In this document: piece by piece, positions 8,710-17,402 of the stretch
Layout of the letters: every line of letters begins with the position of its first letter
Position numbering within the stretch: position 1 is the first letter of the stretch
NCBI GenBank assembly: GCA_964468045.1
Contig: CAYXTO010000002.1
Location: forward strand, 248,001 to 312,000
Reading direction: 5' to 3'
Length of the DNA stretch: 64,000 bases
DNA from: JAWKXU01 sp964468045
Lineage (GTDB): Bacteria > Pseudomonadota > Alphaproteobacteria > Sphingomonadales > Sphingomonadaceae
The notes under the pieces: generated by a model
Databases searched by the model: none
What the model was told of the DNA's origin: nothing
What the model saw: the letters and a program-made list of their open reading frames with translations, nothing else
Position numbers and translations under genes: made by a program

Positions 8710-9438
8710 TTGAACCATAACGCCGATTTCCGGCCAAAGCGGTCCACCAGGCTGTGGACCATCGCGGCTGTCGCATTGCTTCATGTCGTGGCGGTCCTGG
8801 GGCTGATCCGCGCCTTCGCCCCGGATTTCACCGAAGCGGTCGTGGATCGGGCCATCGCGACCTTTACGGTGACGGTCACCACGCCGACCCCCACCCCGAC
8901 CGTCACGCCCAGTCCCGATCCCAGCTCGCTGCCGGACGAGGGCGCCGCCGGGGAGGAGGGGCGCAAGGCGACGCCCCGGGAAGTCACTGCGCCCAGGCCC
9001 AAGGTTCCGCTGCCGGTCGCGCCCGCGCCGCGCGCCTCGTCAACCGGCGTGCAGGACAGTTCGGGCGCCAGGGAGCAGGGCGATGGGACGGGCGCCGGCG
9101 GCACCGGCACCGGTACGGGCAGCGGACGGGGAGGCGCGGGGGGCGGGGGGATGCCGGTTCGCAAGCTGGAGAAGATCGCGGGCGATATCAATTCGGCCAG
9201 GGACTATCCGAAGAGGACGCGTGAGCTGAGGATCGGGCAGAGCGTGACCATCCTGCTGAGCGTGGGTGCGGATGGACGCGTCACCGATTGCCGGGTGACG
9301 GCGCCCAGCCCCGATGCGCAAGCGGACGCGATCACCTGCCGTCTCGCCACGGAACGGTTCCGGTTCCGCCCGGCCGCCGATGCCAACGGCAATCCGATCG
9401 CCGGGAAGTATGCCTGGCGGCAGCGCTGGTTCTACTGA
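8710..9438 (+). CDS. TonB-family energy transducer
   Basis: 242-aa TonB-like protein: one N-terminal transmembrane helix (about residues 14-34), a Pro/Thr-rich periplasmic spacer (TPTPTPTVTPSPDPS), a Gly-rich stretch, then a C-terminal TonB domain (YPKRTRELRIGQSVTILLSV, ending in WRQRWFY). It transmits proton-motive energy to outer-membrane TonB-dependent receptors, three of which are encoded in this window. The start is placed at TTG 8710 because GGGAGG (8696-8701) lies eight bases before it; ATG 8683 in the same frame has only a weak site. It lacks the ExbB/ExbD partners locally. Confidence 0.85.
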   Translation: MNHNADFRPKRSTRLWTIAAVALLHVVAVLGLIRAFAPDFTEAVVDRAIATFTVTVTTPTPTPTVTPSPDPSSLPDEGAAGEEGRKATPREVTAPRPKVPLPVAPAPRASSTGVQDSSGAREQGDGTGAGGTGTGTGSGRGGAGGGGMPVRKLEKIAGDINSARDYPKRTRELRIGQSVTILLSVGADGRVTDCRVTAPSPDAQADAITCRLATERFRFRPAADANGNPIAGKYAWRQRWFY

Positions 9439-9482
9439 TGTCGGCTTGCGCGTATGCGTATCATCAATAAGGATGCGTGCGC

Positions 9483-9923
9483 ATGATCGCCCAGACCATC
9501 CAGCTTGCCCTCGCGCCGGTTTTCGTTCTGGTCGCGATCGGCAATATCCTCAATCTCCTTTCCACGCGTCTGGGAAGGATCGTGGACCGATCGCGCCATC
9601 TGATCACCCGCTATGCGGACACGCAGGGCGCCGATCATGACGAGGTCGTCCGCCAGATCCGGTCGCTCGATTATCGGATTACCCTGATCGGCAACGCGAT
9701 CTTCACGCTCGTGGTCAGTGCATTGACGATTGGGCTGGTGGTGGCCTTGCTGTTTGTGGAGGAGCTGTTCGGGCTCGATCTCCAGAAGGTGGCGGCAGGC
9801 GCATTCATCTTCGCCATCGGGCTGTTGATGTGGGCCCTGACGCTGTTCGTGCGGGAAACCAGAGCCGCTTCCGCGAGCTTGCGCATTCCGGAGAATTTCA
9901 TGGAATGGGAACGCAAGCTCTGA
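9483..9923 (+). CDS. DUF2721 membrane protein
   Basis: 146 aa. The N-terminal hydrophobic segment (IAQTIQLALAPVFVLVAIGN) followed by LNLLSTRLGRIVDRSR is characteristic of DUF2721, and two further transmembrane stretches follow (NAIFTLVVSALTIGLVVALL and GAFIFAIGLLMWALTLFV). Function of the family is unknown. Start ATG 9483; a GTG two codons upstream (9477) is a possible alternative, with AAGG at 9469-9472. Confidence 0.8.
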   Translation: MIAQTIQLALAPVFVLVAIGNILNLLSTRLGRIVDRSRHLITRYADTQGADHDEVVRQIRSLDYRITLIGNAIFTLVVSALTIGLVVALLFVEELFGLDLQKVAAGAFIFAIGLLMWALTLFVRETRAASASLRIPENFMEWERKL

Positions 9924-9933
9924 CCCCCCCGGG

Positions 9934-10230
9934 TCAGGTGAGCAGCTTCCTGCCCTGCTCCGCAATCGTGCCGGAGATCATCGGTTCGAGAAAGCCCAGC
10001 ATCATCGGCAGGTCGATCGAGATGCGGACGAGATTGTCCTCGATCGCCAGATTGCCTTGGATCACCTGCCCCATGACCTTGATGGCCAGATCCATCCTGT
10101 CTTCGCTCGGCCAGCTGGTTTCGACTTCGGCCATCCCCCCGGGCACTTGCCCGAGTATCTCGCCGGACTTGCTGCGCAGCCTTTCGCGCACTTCATCCCG
10201 GCTCAAGCGATGGGGAACGGTTATTTGCAT
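9934..10230 (-). CDS. Polyhydroxyalkanoic acid system family protein
   Basis: 98 aa. Start MQITVPHRLSRDEVRERL, then GGMAEVETSWPSEDRMDLAI and a closing GKLLT-like end match the small PHA-granule-region family (PHA_gran_rgn) found in many PHA-forming bacteria. Its role in granules is not well established. It fits the presence of phaC at 3106 but is not in the same operon. The start at 10230 (complement) has an AGGAGAGA ribosome site; a longer reading adds 28 residues without support. Convergent with DUF2721, separated by 10 bases. Confidence 0.75.
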   Translation of the reverse strand: MQITVPHRLSRDEVRERLRSKSGEILGQVPGGMAEVETSWPSEDRMDLAIKVMGQVIQGNLAIEDNLVRISIDLPMMLGFLEPMISGTIAEQGRKLLT

Positions 10231-10373
10231 CCTGTCTCTCCTGATGAAGGCGCGATGGGCAGAGTGGCAGCGGATCGCCATGCCGAAAACCCCTTTTGCC
10301 GCGGCCATCCACATTCGCTAGAGTCGGCGGGAAAAGCGCGATCAGGCTATTCACAGCGCGAGGAGAGGATGCG

Positions 10374-10769
10374 ATGCCAGCGGAGATCAGAATACTCGCC
10401 TATGCCGCCATCCTGCTGATGGTGCATGTCTTCGTCGAAGGGCACCTCAAGACCAAGCAATATGGCACCAAGTGGAACATGGGCGCGCGGGACGAAGAAC
10501 TGCCGCCGCTCAATCCCATAGCCGGGCGGCTGGGCCGTGCCCGCGCCAATTATATGGAGACATTGCCGGTGGCGATCATCGCGCTGCTGGGTGTGGTGGT
10601 CGCGGGCAAGACGAGCTTCTGGACAGCGTTGGGCAGCTGGGTCTGGCTGGGGGCACGGATCGTCTATCTGCCGCTCTACTGGGCAGGCGTGCCAGTGGTG
10701 CGGACGCTGGTCTGGGCCATCGGCCTGGCAGGTATCCTGCTGGTGCTTGGCGTGTTGCTGTTCGGCTAG
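10374..10769 (+). CDS. MAPEG-family membrane protein
   Basis: 131-aa protein with four predicted transmembrane helices and the MAPEG pattern GRLGRARANYMETLPVAIIA (Arg/Asn-rich loop after helix 1) and WLGARIVYLPLYW. Eukaryotic MAPEG proteins act on eicosanoids and glutathione; bacterial members are mostly uncharacterised. Start at ATG 10374 behind AGGAGAGG. Confidence 0.8.
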   Translation: MPAEIRILAYAAILLMVHVFVEGHLKTKQYGTKWNMGARDEELPPLNPIAGRLGRARANYMETLPVAIIALLGVVVAGKTSFWTALGSWVWLGARIVYLPLYWAGVPVVRTLVWAIGLAGILLVLGVLLFG

Positions 10770-10805
10770 GGACACCAGCCGTTCGCCAATCCCGGATCCG
10801 GGCGC

Positions 10806-12539
10806 TCAGGCCGCGAGGCTGTAGGGCTCGATCTCCCCCGAGAGATACAGCTTCTTGGCCTTGGCGCGGCTAAGCTTGCCCGAGCTGGTGCGGGGCAGGG
10901 TGCGGGGCGGGACCAGTTCCACCACGCAATGCATTCCGGTGATCGAGCGAACCTTGTCGCGAATTTCATCCCGCAGCTTGATCCGTTCGACCGGATCGGA
11001 GACGCGGCAATGAACGAGTACGGCGGGCGTCTCCTCGCCATTCTCGGTCTCCACCGCGAAGGCGGCGATATCGCCCTGGTGGAAGCCGGGGAGCTGTTCC
11101 ACCGCCCACTCGATATCCTGCGGCCAGTGGTTCTTGCCGTTGATGATGATCATGTCCTTGGCGCGGCCGACAATGAACAGATAGCCATCCGCCATGTAGC
11201 CCATGTCGCCCGTATCCAGCCAGCCGTCGACCAGGCATTCGGCCGTCGCTTCCGGATCGCGGAAGTAGGAATGCATCACGCTGGGACCTTTGCACCACAC
11301 CTTGCCGATATGGTGGTCGGACAAGGGCTGGCCGCTTTCGCCCCGGATCACCACGTCCATGTCGCGCACGGGCTTGCCGCAATTGACGATGGCCCGATAG
11401 CGCGCGGGGCGGGAAATGTCGCGCGGAGAGCCCGACAGGCGCTCCTCCTCCACCAGTTCGACCCGGATCCCTTCGCCCGGAGGCATGATGGTGACGGCGA
11501 GGGTCGCTTCGGCGAGGCCATAGCTGGGCAGGAAGGCGCTGGCCTTGAACCCGGCATCGGCGAAGGCATTGACGAAACCCTGCATGACATCGGGCCGGAT
11601 CATGTCCGCACCATTTCCGGCGATGCGCCAGCGCGACAGGTCGAAGCGTTCCGCAACATGGGACTGGCTGGAAATCCGCCGTGCGCAGATGTCGTAGCCG
11701 AAGGTGGGAGAATAGGAGAGGGTGGTGCCCTGATTGCGGCTGATCATGTCCAGCCAGGCAAGCGGGCGGCGGGCGAAGTCCTCCGTCTTCAGGTAGTCGG
11801 TCGATACCTGATTGGCGATCGGCGAAAGGAAGCAGCCGACCAGGCCCATGTCGTGATACCAGGGCAGCCAGCTTATGCAGCGGTCGTTAGCTTCCAGCTT
11901 CATGCCATGGCCGTGGCCGGCGAGATTGTTGAGCAGCGCCTCATGCGTGACCGCCACGCCATGGGGAAAGCGGGTCGAGCCGCTGGAGTATTGCAGGTAG
12001 CAGATATCGTCCGGCCGCAATTCCGGCAGGTCGCATTCCGGCGCGCTTTCCCCTGCGAAATCGTCCCAGCTTGCACTGGCGCAACCCTGGCGCTCGGCAG
12101 CCGCACTCGCCATCGCGGCGATTTCGGGCGGATAGAACAGGATCGCGGGATCAGAGCTTTGCAGCTGCACGGCGAGCTGGCCGATATAGTTTTCCTTGCC
12201 GCCGAAGCTGGTCGGCAGCGGGAGCGGCACCGGCCATGCGCCTGCATAGATCGCACCGCAGAACAGCGCGGCGAAATCGGGCCCGGTTTCGGCGATGAGC
12301 GCCACCCGATCGCCCGGCGCGATGCCGCGCGCCACCAGGCGGCGCGCCATTGTCAGGGCATCGGTGCGCAGTTCGGAGAAGGGATAGCTGCGGATCAACT
12401 GCCCGCGCGGATCATGGAAATTCAACCCGCGGCGCCCTTGCGCGGCATAATCCAGCGCATCGCCGAAAGTGGCGAAGTCGGACATGCACCGCTCAAGCGG
12501 GCAGAAATTCGGTGTCGGCTGGATGGCGTCGTCGGTCAT
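10806..12539 (-). CDS. Fatty acyl-AMP ligase (FadD32/FAAL-like)
   Basis: 577-aa adenylate-forming enzyme. The AMP-binding P-loop is YLQYSSGSTRFPHGV, the variant typical of fatty acyl-AMP ligases; also SWLPWYHDMGLVG and GWLDTGDMGYMADGYLFIVGRAKD. FAALs activate a fatty acid to acyl-AMP and hand it to an acyl carrier protein or polyketide synthase rather than to CoA. No PKS, ACP or carrier gene is adjacent, so the acceptor is unknown. The start used is the outermost ATG; MSDFATFGDALDY, 18 codons further in, is also plausible. Convergent with the MAPEG gene. Confidence 0.85.
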   Translation of the reverse strand: MTDDAIQPTPNFCPLERCMSDFATFGDALDYAAQGRRGLNFHDPRGQLIRSYPFSELRTDALTMARRLVARGIAPGDRVALIAETGPDFAALFCGAIYAGAWPVPLPLPTSFGGKENYIGQLAVQLQSSDPAILFYPPEIAAMASAAAERQGCASASWDDFAGESAPECDLPELRPDDICYLQYSSGSTRFPHGVAVTHEALLNNLAGHGHGMKLEANDRCISWLPWYHDMGLVGCFLSPIANQVSTDYLKTEDFARRPLAWLDMISRNQGTTLSYSPTFGYDICARRISSQSHVAERFDLSRWRIAGNGADMIRPDVMQGFVNAFADAGFKASAFLPSYGLAEATLAVTIMPPGEGIRVELVEEERLSGSPRDISRPARYRAIVNCGKPVRDMDVVIRGESGQPLSDHHIGKVWCKGPSVMHSYFRDPEATAECLVDGWLDTGDMGYMADGYLFIVGRAKDMIIINGKNHWPQDIEWAVEQLPGFHQGDIAAFAVETENGEETPAVLVHCRVSDPVERIKLRDEIRDKVRSITGMHCVVELVPPRTLPRTSSGKLSRAKAKKLYLSGEIEPYSLAA

Positions 12540-12694
12540 CGTTTCTCGCGTACCCTTTAGTTCTCGCGGCGTTTTCTACGCAGGGCCCACTTCATTCCCT
12601 CTCGTGAACGCAACATGACCAACCCTGCCCGCAAAGGGGGGCGTGGCTGCATGGTGTTTTCCATTCCTACCGGACTGTGGCACGAATAAGGCCG

Positions 12695-13285
12695 ATGCGG
12701 GATGAAATTGATCACGATCCGGACCGGCGGCCAGGCGGGAAACCTCGCCGACAGCGCAAGGCCCGGCCATTGGACAAGGCCGGGCTGGAGGAACTGGCGC
12801 TGGCCTATGTGGCGCGTTTCGCCACCAGTGAAGCGAAACTGGCGGCCTATCTTGCCCGCAAGCTGCGGGAGCGCGGCTGGGCAGGGGAGGACGAGGATTG
12901 CCCGGATGTGCCGGCGCTTGCCCGGCGCTATGCCGAACTGGGCTATGTCGACGACGAAGCCTATGCGCAGGCCAGGTCCAGCGGCCTGCTGCGGCGCGGC
13001 TATGGCCCGCGCAGGGTCACCCAGGCGCTTTATGCGGCCGGGATCGGCGAACAGCATCGGGAAGCCGCATCGCCTTCCGATGAAGGCGCGCGCCGCGCTG
13101 CTCTGGTCATGGCGCGTAAGCGGCGCTTCGGCCCCTTCGGTGGAGAGAGGCCGGATCCGGCGCGGCGGGAACGGCAGATCGCAGCCATGATCCGCGCGGG
13201 CCACAGGCTCGACAATGCCCGCGAAATAGTCGATGCGGCGTCGATCGAGGCTGCCGAAGAGTGGGCAGGCAGGCCTTGCGAATAG
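12695..13285 (+). CDS. recX: Regulatory protein RecX family
   Basis: 196 aa, mostly basic and helical. LEELALAYVARFATSEAKLAA, GYVDDEAYAQARSSGLLRRGYGPRRVTQAL and the C-terminal repeats fit RecX, which binds RecA filaments and limits recombination. recA is not adjacent here. Start at ATG 12695 with AAGG just upstream; a GTG six codons earlier is possible. The next gene begins four bases after its stop. Confidence 0.8.
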   Translation: MRDEIDHDPDRRPGGKPRRQRKARPLDKAGLEELALAYVARFATSEAKLAAYLARKLRERGWAGEDEDCPDVPALARRYAELGYVDDEAYAQARSSGLLRRGYGPRRVTQALYAAGIGEQHREAASPSDEGARRAALVMARKRRFGPFGGERPDPARRERQIAAMIRAGHRLDNAREIVDAASIEAAEEWAGRPCE

Positions 13286-13289
13286 CGGA

Positions 13290-13787
13290 ATGAAAACCAT
13301 GCGCCTCTTGCCGATCTTCCTTGCCGCCACGGCCTTGGCAGCCTGTTCGCCCCAGACCGGGAGCGCCTCGCCTTCCGGGGTTGCATCGCAAGCGCAGGCC
13401 GCGCGTCACTCGGTTTCGGGTCTGGAGGTGATACCTCTTACCATAACCCGCGAGGGTGTGAGCCATGCTTTCCGCGTCGAGGTGGCGTGGAGCGCGGCCG
13501 AGCAGGAAAAGGGGCTGATGTTTCGCACCAGCATGGGGGCCGACGAGGGAATGATTTTTCCGCGCGAGCCTGCTGCTCCCGCCGCCTTCTGGATGAAGAA
13601 CACGGTCATCCCGCTCGATATCATCTTCATCGGCCCCGATGGCCGAATCACGAATATCGAGGCGAATGCCGAACCCTATTCGCTGACCCCGCGCCTTTCC
13701 CAGGGGGCCGCCGCCGCGGTGCTGGAACTGAACGGAGGCCGGGCGGCCGAATTGGGGATAGGCCCCGGAGACAGTGTCTCGTGGTAA
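13290..13787 (+). CDS. DUF192 lipoprotein
   Basis: 165 aa. Lipoprotein signal peptide (MRLLPIFLAATALAAC), then a DUF192 domain: EQEKGLMFRTSMGADEGMIF, then FWMKNTVIPLDIIFI and VLELNGGRAAELGIGPGD. The family is small, beta-rich and of unknown function, usually exported. It starts four bases after recX and is likely co-transcribed. Confidence 0.85.
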   Translation: MKTMRLLPIFLAATALAACSPQTGSASPSGVASQAQAARHSVSGLEVIPLTITREGVSHAFRVEVAWSAAEQEKGLMFRTSMGADEGMIFPREPAAPAAFWMKNTVIPLDIIFIGPDGRITNIEANAEPYSLTPRLSQGAAAAVLELNGGRAAELGIGPGDSVSW

Positions 13788-13874
13788 TGGACAGGGCGGG
13801 ATTCGCCGCGTCGCGAACCAAACCGCGCGACTCATGCTTGCGCTTTGCCCGCCTCTGCGGCTAACGCGCGTTCC

Positions 13875-14273
13875 ATGGGAATCCTGTCCAAGATCTTCAC
13901 CTGGTGGGATGGCGCGACCATCGGCACTTTGCTCAATAGCTCCCTGACTGGCGAGCATGTCGGCACGGATGCGCAGGGCAACCGGTATTACCGCTCGAAG
14001 AAGCCGGGGCCGCTCGGGCATGAGCGGCGCTGGGTGATTTATGAAGGCGCGAATGACGCCAGCCGTGTGCCCGCCGAATGGCATGGCTGGCTGCATGGTG
14101 CTTTCACCGACGTGCCGGAAAGCAACTTGCCGCCGCCCAAGATCTGGGAAGCGGATTTCACCCCGAACGCGACGGGCACGGCTCAGGCGTATCGTCCGCA
14201 GGGCGCGCTTGAACGCGGCGGAAATCGCGCCCGCGCGACCGGGGACTATGACGCCTGGACGCCGGATAGCTGA
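13875..14273 (+). CDS. NADH:ubiquinone oxidoreductase subunit NDUFA12-like
   Basis: 132 aa. The pattern GTLLNSSLTGEHVGTDAQGN, then RRWVIYEGANDASRVPAEWHGWLH and the Trp-Pro-rich C-terminus match the NDUFA12/B17.2 accessory subunit of complex I, which alphaproteobacteria share with mitochondria. It is encoded apart from the nuo operon, as is usual. Start at ATG 13875. The next ORF begins after a single base, suggesting translational coupling. Confidence 0.9.
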   Translation: MGILSKIFTWWDGATIGTLLNSSLTGEHVGTDAQGNRYYRSKKPGPLGHERRWVIYEGANDASRVPAEWHGWLHGAFTDVPESNLPPPKIWEADFTPNATGTAQAYRPQGALERGGNRARATGDYDAWTPDS

Positions 14274-14274
14274 A

Positions 14275-14829
14275 ATGCGGCCGTTACCGGCCCTTAGGCG
14301 TGCCGGCGTGCTCGCTTCGACGGCGGCGGTCGCACTGCTGGTCGGCGCCTGCACGCAGGATACGCCGGAACCCAAGCCGGTGGAGACGGAGATCCCCGAA
14401 GAGGTGGCCCGCACCCTGGGCTCCGCCCCGCCCGTGGCGATACAGGATGGAGGCACTCCGCTGGCGCAACGCGTCGCCACCCTTGGCCTGCTCAACAAGC
14501 GCAACAATATCAGCGAAGATATCGTCCTCAAGCCCGGCGAAGCGCGGCGGATCGGCAATGTGGTGGTCAAGCTCGCCAGTTGCGAGCGCACCGCGCCGTG
14601 GGAGTCTCCCGCCGAGACCGGGGCATTCGTGCAGGTGCTGGTCAATGAGCGGGAGCGGATCGATCAGCCGTTGCGCTGGCGCCGGATCTTCTCGGGCTGG
14701 CTGTTCAGGAATTCCCCGTCGCTCAATGTCGTCGAGCATCCGATCTACGATGTCTGGGTCAAGGATTGCGCGATGAAGTTCCTCGGGGAGGAGCCGGCCG
14801 CCGCAGCCGAGGAAAGCAAGGCCGAATAG
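14275..14829 (+). CDS. DUF2155 lipoprotein
   Basis: 184 aa. Lipobox VGAC near residue 24, then a DUF2155 domain: VLKPGEARRIGNVVVKLASCERTAPWE, and IFSGWLFRNSPSLNVVEHPIYDVWVKDC. DUF2155 commonly sits next to NDUFA12 and Aat in alphaproteobacteria, as here; its function is unknown. The last 85 bases overlap the 3' end of aat on the opposite strand. Confidence 0.85.
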   Translation: MRPLPALRRAGVLASTAAVALLVGACTQDTPEPKPVETEIPEEVARTLGSAPPVAIQDGGTPLAQRVATLGLLNKRNNISEDIVLKPGEARRIGNVVVKLASCERTAPWESPAETGAFVQVLVNERERIDQPLRWRRIFSGWLFRNSPSLNVVEHPIYDVWVKDCAMKFLGEEPAAAAEESKAE

Positions 14830-15494
14830 CCGGACGGCAGGTCGGTGGCGGGCTTTCCGGCCGGCGCCGTGCCTTGCGCCTGCGCCAGCAATTCCAGATA
14901 GCGCCGCTGGCTTATCTCGACCGCTCCCATCGAGGCGAGATGGTCGGTCATGAACTGGCAATCGAGCAATTCCGCCCCGGCTTCCCGCAAGGCGGCAACC
15001 AGCCACGCCAGCGCCACCTTGGACGCGTCGCGCTCATGGCTGAACATGCTTTCCCCGCAGAAAACCCGGTCGAAGCCCACCCCGTAGAGCCCGCCGACCA
15101 ATTCGCCATCTTGCCAGCATTCGATGGAATGGGCCCAGCCCTGCGCATGCAATGCGCGATAGCTGGAGGCGATACGATGGCTGATCCAGCTTTCGGGATG
15201 GCCGGGGCGGGGCGCGGCGCAAGCGTCGATCACTTCGGCGAAGGCGGCGTTGCAGGTCACGCGAAAGCGTTCCTGCCGCAGGGTCTTGGCCAGCGAACGC
15301 GAACAGTGGAACCCGTCCAGCGGCAGGATGGCGCGCTCTCTCGGTTCGATCCAGAACAGTTCCGAATCGTCCCGGCTGTCCGCCATCGGGAAAATTCCGC
15401 CGCGATAAGCCGCTAGCAACAGGCTGGTCGGAATGATCGAAGAACTTGGTGCATGCACTCGTGAAGGATAGCAGATAGGGCTGGGGTCCGCCAA
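14745..15494 (-). CDS. aat: Leucyl/phenylalanyl-tRNA-protein transferase
   Basis: 249 aa. It begins around LLLAAYRGGIFPMAD and contains ELFWIEPRERAILPLDGFH, then GGLYGVGFDRVFCGESMFSH and ASKVALAWLVAALREAGAELLDCQ, all diagnostic for Aat. The enzyme transfers Leu or Phe from tRNA to N-terminal Arg or Lys of proteins, marking them for ClpAP degradation (N-degron pathway). The C-terminal 28 residues are Ser/Ala-rich and lie over the DUF2155 coding sequence, so the tail is probably dispensable. Confidence 0.95.
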   Translation of the reverse strand: MADPSPICYPSRVHAPSSSIIPTSLLLAAYRGGIFPMADSRDDSELFWIEPRERAILPLDGFHCSRSLAKTLRQERFRVTCNAAFAEVIDACAAPRPGHPESWISHRIASSYRALHAQGWAHSIECWQDGELVGGLYGVGFDRVFCGESMFSHERDASKVALAWLVAALREAGAELLDCQFMTDHLASMGAVEISQRRYLELLAQAQGTAPAGKPATDLPSGYSALLSSAAAAGSSPRNFIAQSLTQTS

Positions 15495-15585
15495 ACTCCT
15501 TCTCCGGACCCTGCTTCATTCACGATGCGGCGGAGCTGTCGCTTGCCAAGGGCCGGGCTTGCCTATAGAGGCGCATTCCGCCTGC

Positions 15586-15661
15586 AGGAGTGTAGCTCAG
15601 CTGGTAGAGCATCGGTCTCCAAAACCGAGGGCCGGGGGTTCGAATCCCTCCACTCCTGCCA
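15586..15661 (+). tRNA. trnW: tRNA-Trp (CCA anticodon)
   Basis: 76-nt cloverleaf: acceptor stem AGGAGTG/CACTCCT, D-arm GCTC..GAGC, anticodon stem TCGGT/ACCGA with loop CTCCAAA (anticodon CCA at 15619-15621), T-arm with GGTTCGAAT, and an encoded CCA end. In many alphaproteobacteria tRNA-Trp directly precedes secE-nusG; here secE is about 20 kb away. Confidence 0.97.
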
Positions 15662-15723
15662 TGGCGTTTCCCGCATTGCCGGACCATTGTGTTGCTGTAT
15701 CACCCTGGACGGGCGGCTGCAGG

Positions 15724-17373
15724 CTACTTCCCTGCCAACCGCAGGACGTGGACGATCGGCCCCGAGCTCCTGCCCGGCTTCGGGCGAATCACGGCTTCGA
15801 TCCGGGCATTGCCCATGACCTCGCGGTAACGGCGCAATTCTTCCGCGAACTGGGCAGGATTGGCGCGATACCGCTCGTAATGGGTCAGCACCGCATAATC
15901 GGCGCGGCAGGACGGCAGCAGGTCCATGTCCATATGCCCGAGGTCGACGATCGGGCTTGAGGAGCGCGCCGTTTCCACCCGGGCGTATTTTATCCGCCCG
16001 GTCAGAATCCGCTTCGCGTCGATGCAGCCCTCGGCCCCCAATGGAAAAAGCAGGCGGGTGCCGTCATGCAGCAGGTCGATGGCGGCATCCTCCACCAGCA
16101 CGGTGGAACCCGCAGGCGCATGGCCGCGGATCCAGGCCGAGGCGATCTGGCGTGTATCGTTGGTGCGTTCGGTGGCTGCGACGCGGCTGGCCTGGATCAT
16201 CGGCAGCATCAGCAGGATGAGGGCGAAGGGCGCGAAGAACCGCGCCTTGTTCCCGGCCAGAGGGCGAAGGCAATCGCCCAGGGAGCAGAGCGCATAGGCC
16301 ATCCCCAATGCGAAGAACGGCAGAAGCGGCACGATCCAGCGGGCCCACAACAGCTTCTGCGCGCAGATCACGATCAGGAACAGCAGGAAGCCGGGCAGGA
16401 TCGCGGTGGCCCAGGTCCGATTCCTGAACGGCGCCCAGACCAACCCCAGCATGGCCAGAACGAGCCCTGCGATGCCTACAGAATGCACGAGAGGGTTCGC
16501 AGCATACCAGGCCAGATTGGCAAGGAACCCGTTCCCGGTAGCGCCGGGGTGGACGGGCCGCGCTTCACCGGCGAGGTCGCGCAGGACGGTCTGGTAGTCC
16601 AGCAGGAGATAGGGGGAAGCGATGAACAGGGCCGCCACCGCGCACAGGCCGGACGCGACGAGCCAGCGCAGTTCCTTCCGTCCGCGCGATATGCGCCAGA
16701 GCGATGCGATGCCCGGGCTGATGGCGATCAGCGCGGCCGGCCATTTGGCGGCGGCGGCCAGGCCGACGAACACGCCGGCAAGAATATAGTCCCGTTTCTT
16801 TCCGTCCCGGGCGATCCCGATCGCGCTGAGGGTGCAGAGCAGCATGAAGACCGACGCCTGCATATCGGTGCGGATGATCTGGGAATATTCGATGTGGACG
16901 GCATTGACCGCGAGCAACGCCGCGGCGGCGAGGCCCAGTCGCCGGCCTCCGAGGCGGGTTCCGATCCGATAGGTGAGAAAGACGCAGGCCACGCCGCAGG
17001 CCACGATGAACATACGGGCGGGCAGGAAAACGATGCCCGGATCGGCGTAAACGGCAGTGGCGAAATCCTCGATCCCGGCAAAGCGGCCCGTGAGCAGGCC
17101 AAACCCGCCGACAGCCAGGCAGACCAGAGCGAGGGAATAGAGCGTGATCGTGCCGGGGTGGCCGAACCAGCCGGGATTGAGGCTCTGGTTCCGCAGCATG
17201 TCGAACGCCATCATCATGAACAGCGGTTCGTCCGGATCGTTCAGCGCGGGCAGTCCGAAGTCCGCGCCATGGATGCGCAGCCCCGCCGCCGCCAGCATGA
17301 TGAGCGGCAGGAACACGAATTCGACCCAGCTGTTGCTGGCGGGGTTACGGTGTTTAGCGGATGGTTCCGTCAT
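15724..17373 (-). CDS. Polytopic glycosyltransferase, GT39/ArnT-like
   Basis: 549 aa with about ten transmembrane helices. Near the N-terminus it has the periplasmic acidic motif LNDPDEPLFMMMAFDML, the position of the catalytic Asp-Glu in GT-C enzymes (PMT, ArnT) that use polyprenyl-phosphate sugars. The C-terminal soluble part contains GRIKYARVETARSSSPIV. It probably transfers a sugar to a surface glycan or lipid. Divergent from rfbF (30 bases), so it likely belongs to the polysaccharide locus. Donor and acceptor cannot be named. Confidence 0.75.
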   Translation of the reverse strand: MTEPSAKHRNPASNSWVEFVFLPLIMLAAAGLRIHGADFGLPALNDPDEPLFMMMAFDMLRNQSLNPGWFGHPGTITLYSLALVCLAVGGFGLLTGRFAGIEDFATAVYADPGIVFLPARMFIVACGVACVFLTYRIGTRLGGRRLGLAAAALLAVNAVHIEYSQIIRTDMQASVFMLLCTLSAIGIARDGKKRDYILAGVFVGLAAAAKWPAALIAISPGIASLWRISRGRKELRWLVASGLCAVAALFIASPYLLLDYQTVLRDLAGEARPVHPGATGNGFLANLAWYAANPLVHSVGIAGLVLAMLGLVWAPFRNRTWATAILPGFLLFLIVICAQKLLWARWIVPLLPFFALGMAYALCSLGDCLRPLAGNKARFFAPFALILLMLPMIQASRVAATERTNDTRQIASAWIRGHAPAGSTVLVEDAAIDLLHDGTRLLFPLGAEGCIDAKRILTGRIKYARVETARSSSPIVDLGHMDMDLLPSCRADYAVLTHYERYRANPAQFAEELRRYREVMGNARIEAVIRPKPGRSSGPIVHVLRLAGK

Positions 17374-17402
17374 CGTGCCGAATGCCCTGACGTGGAGCGA
17401 AG

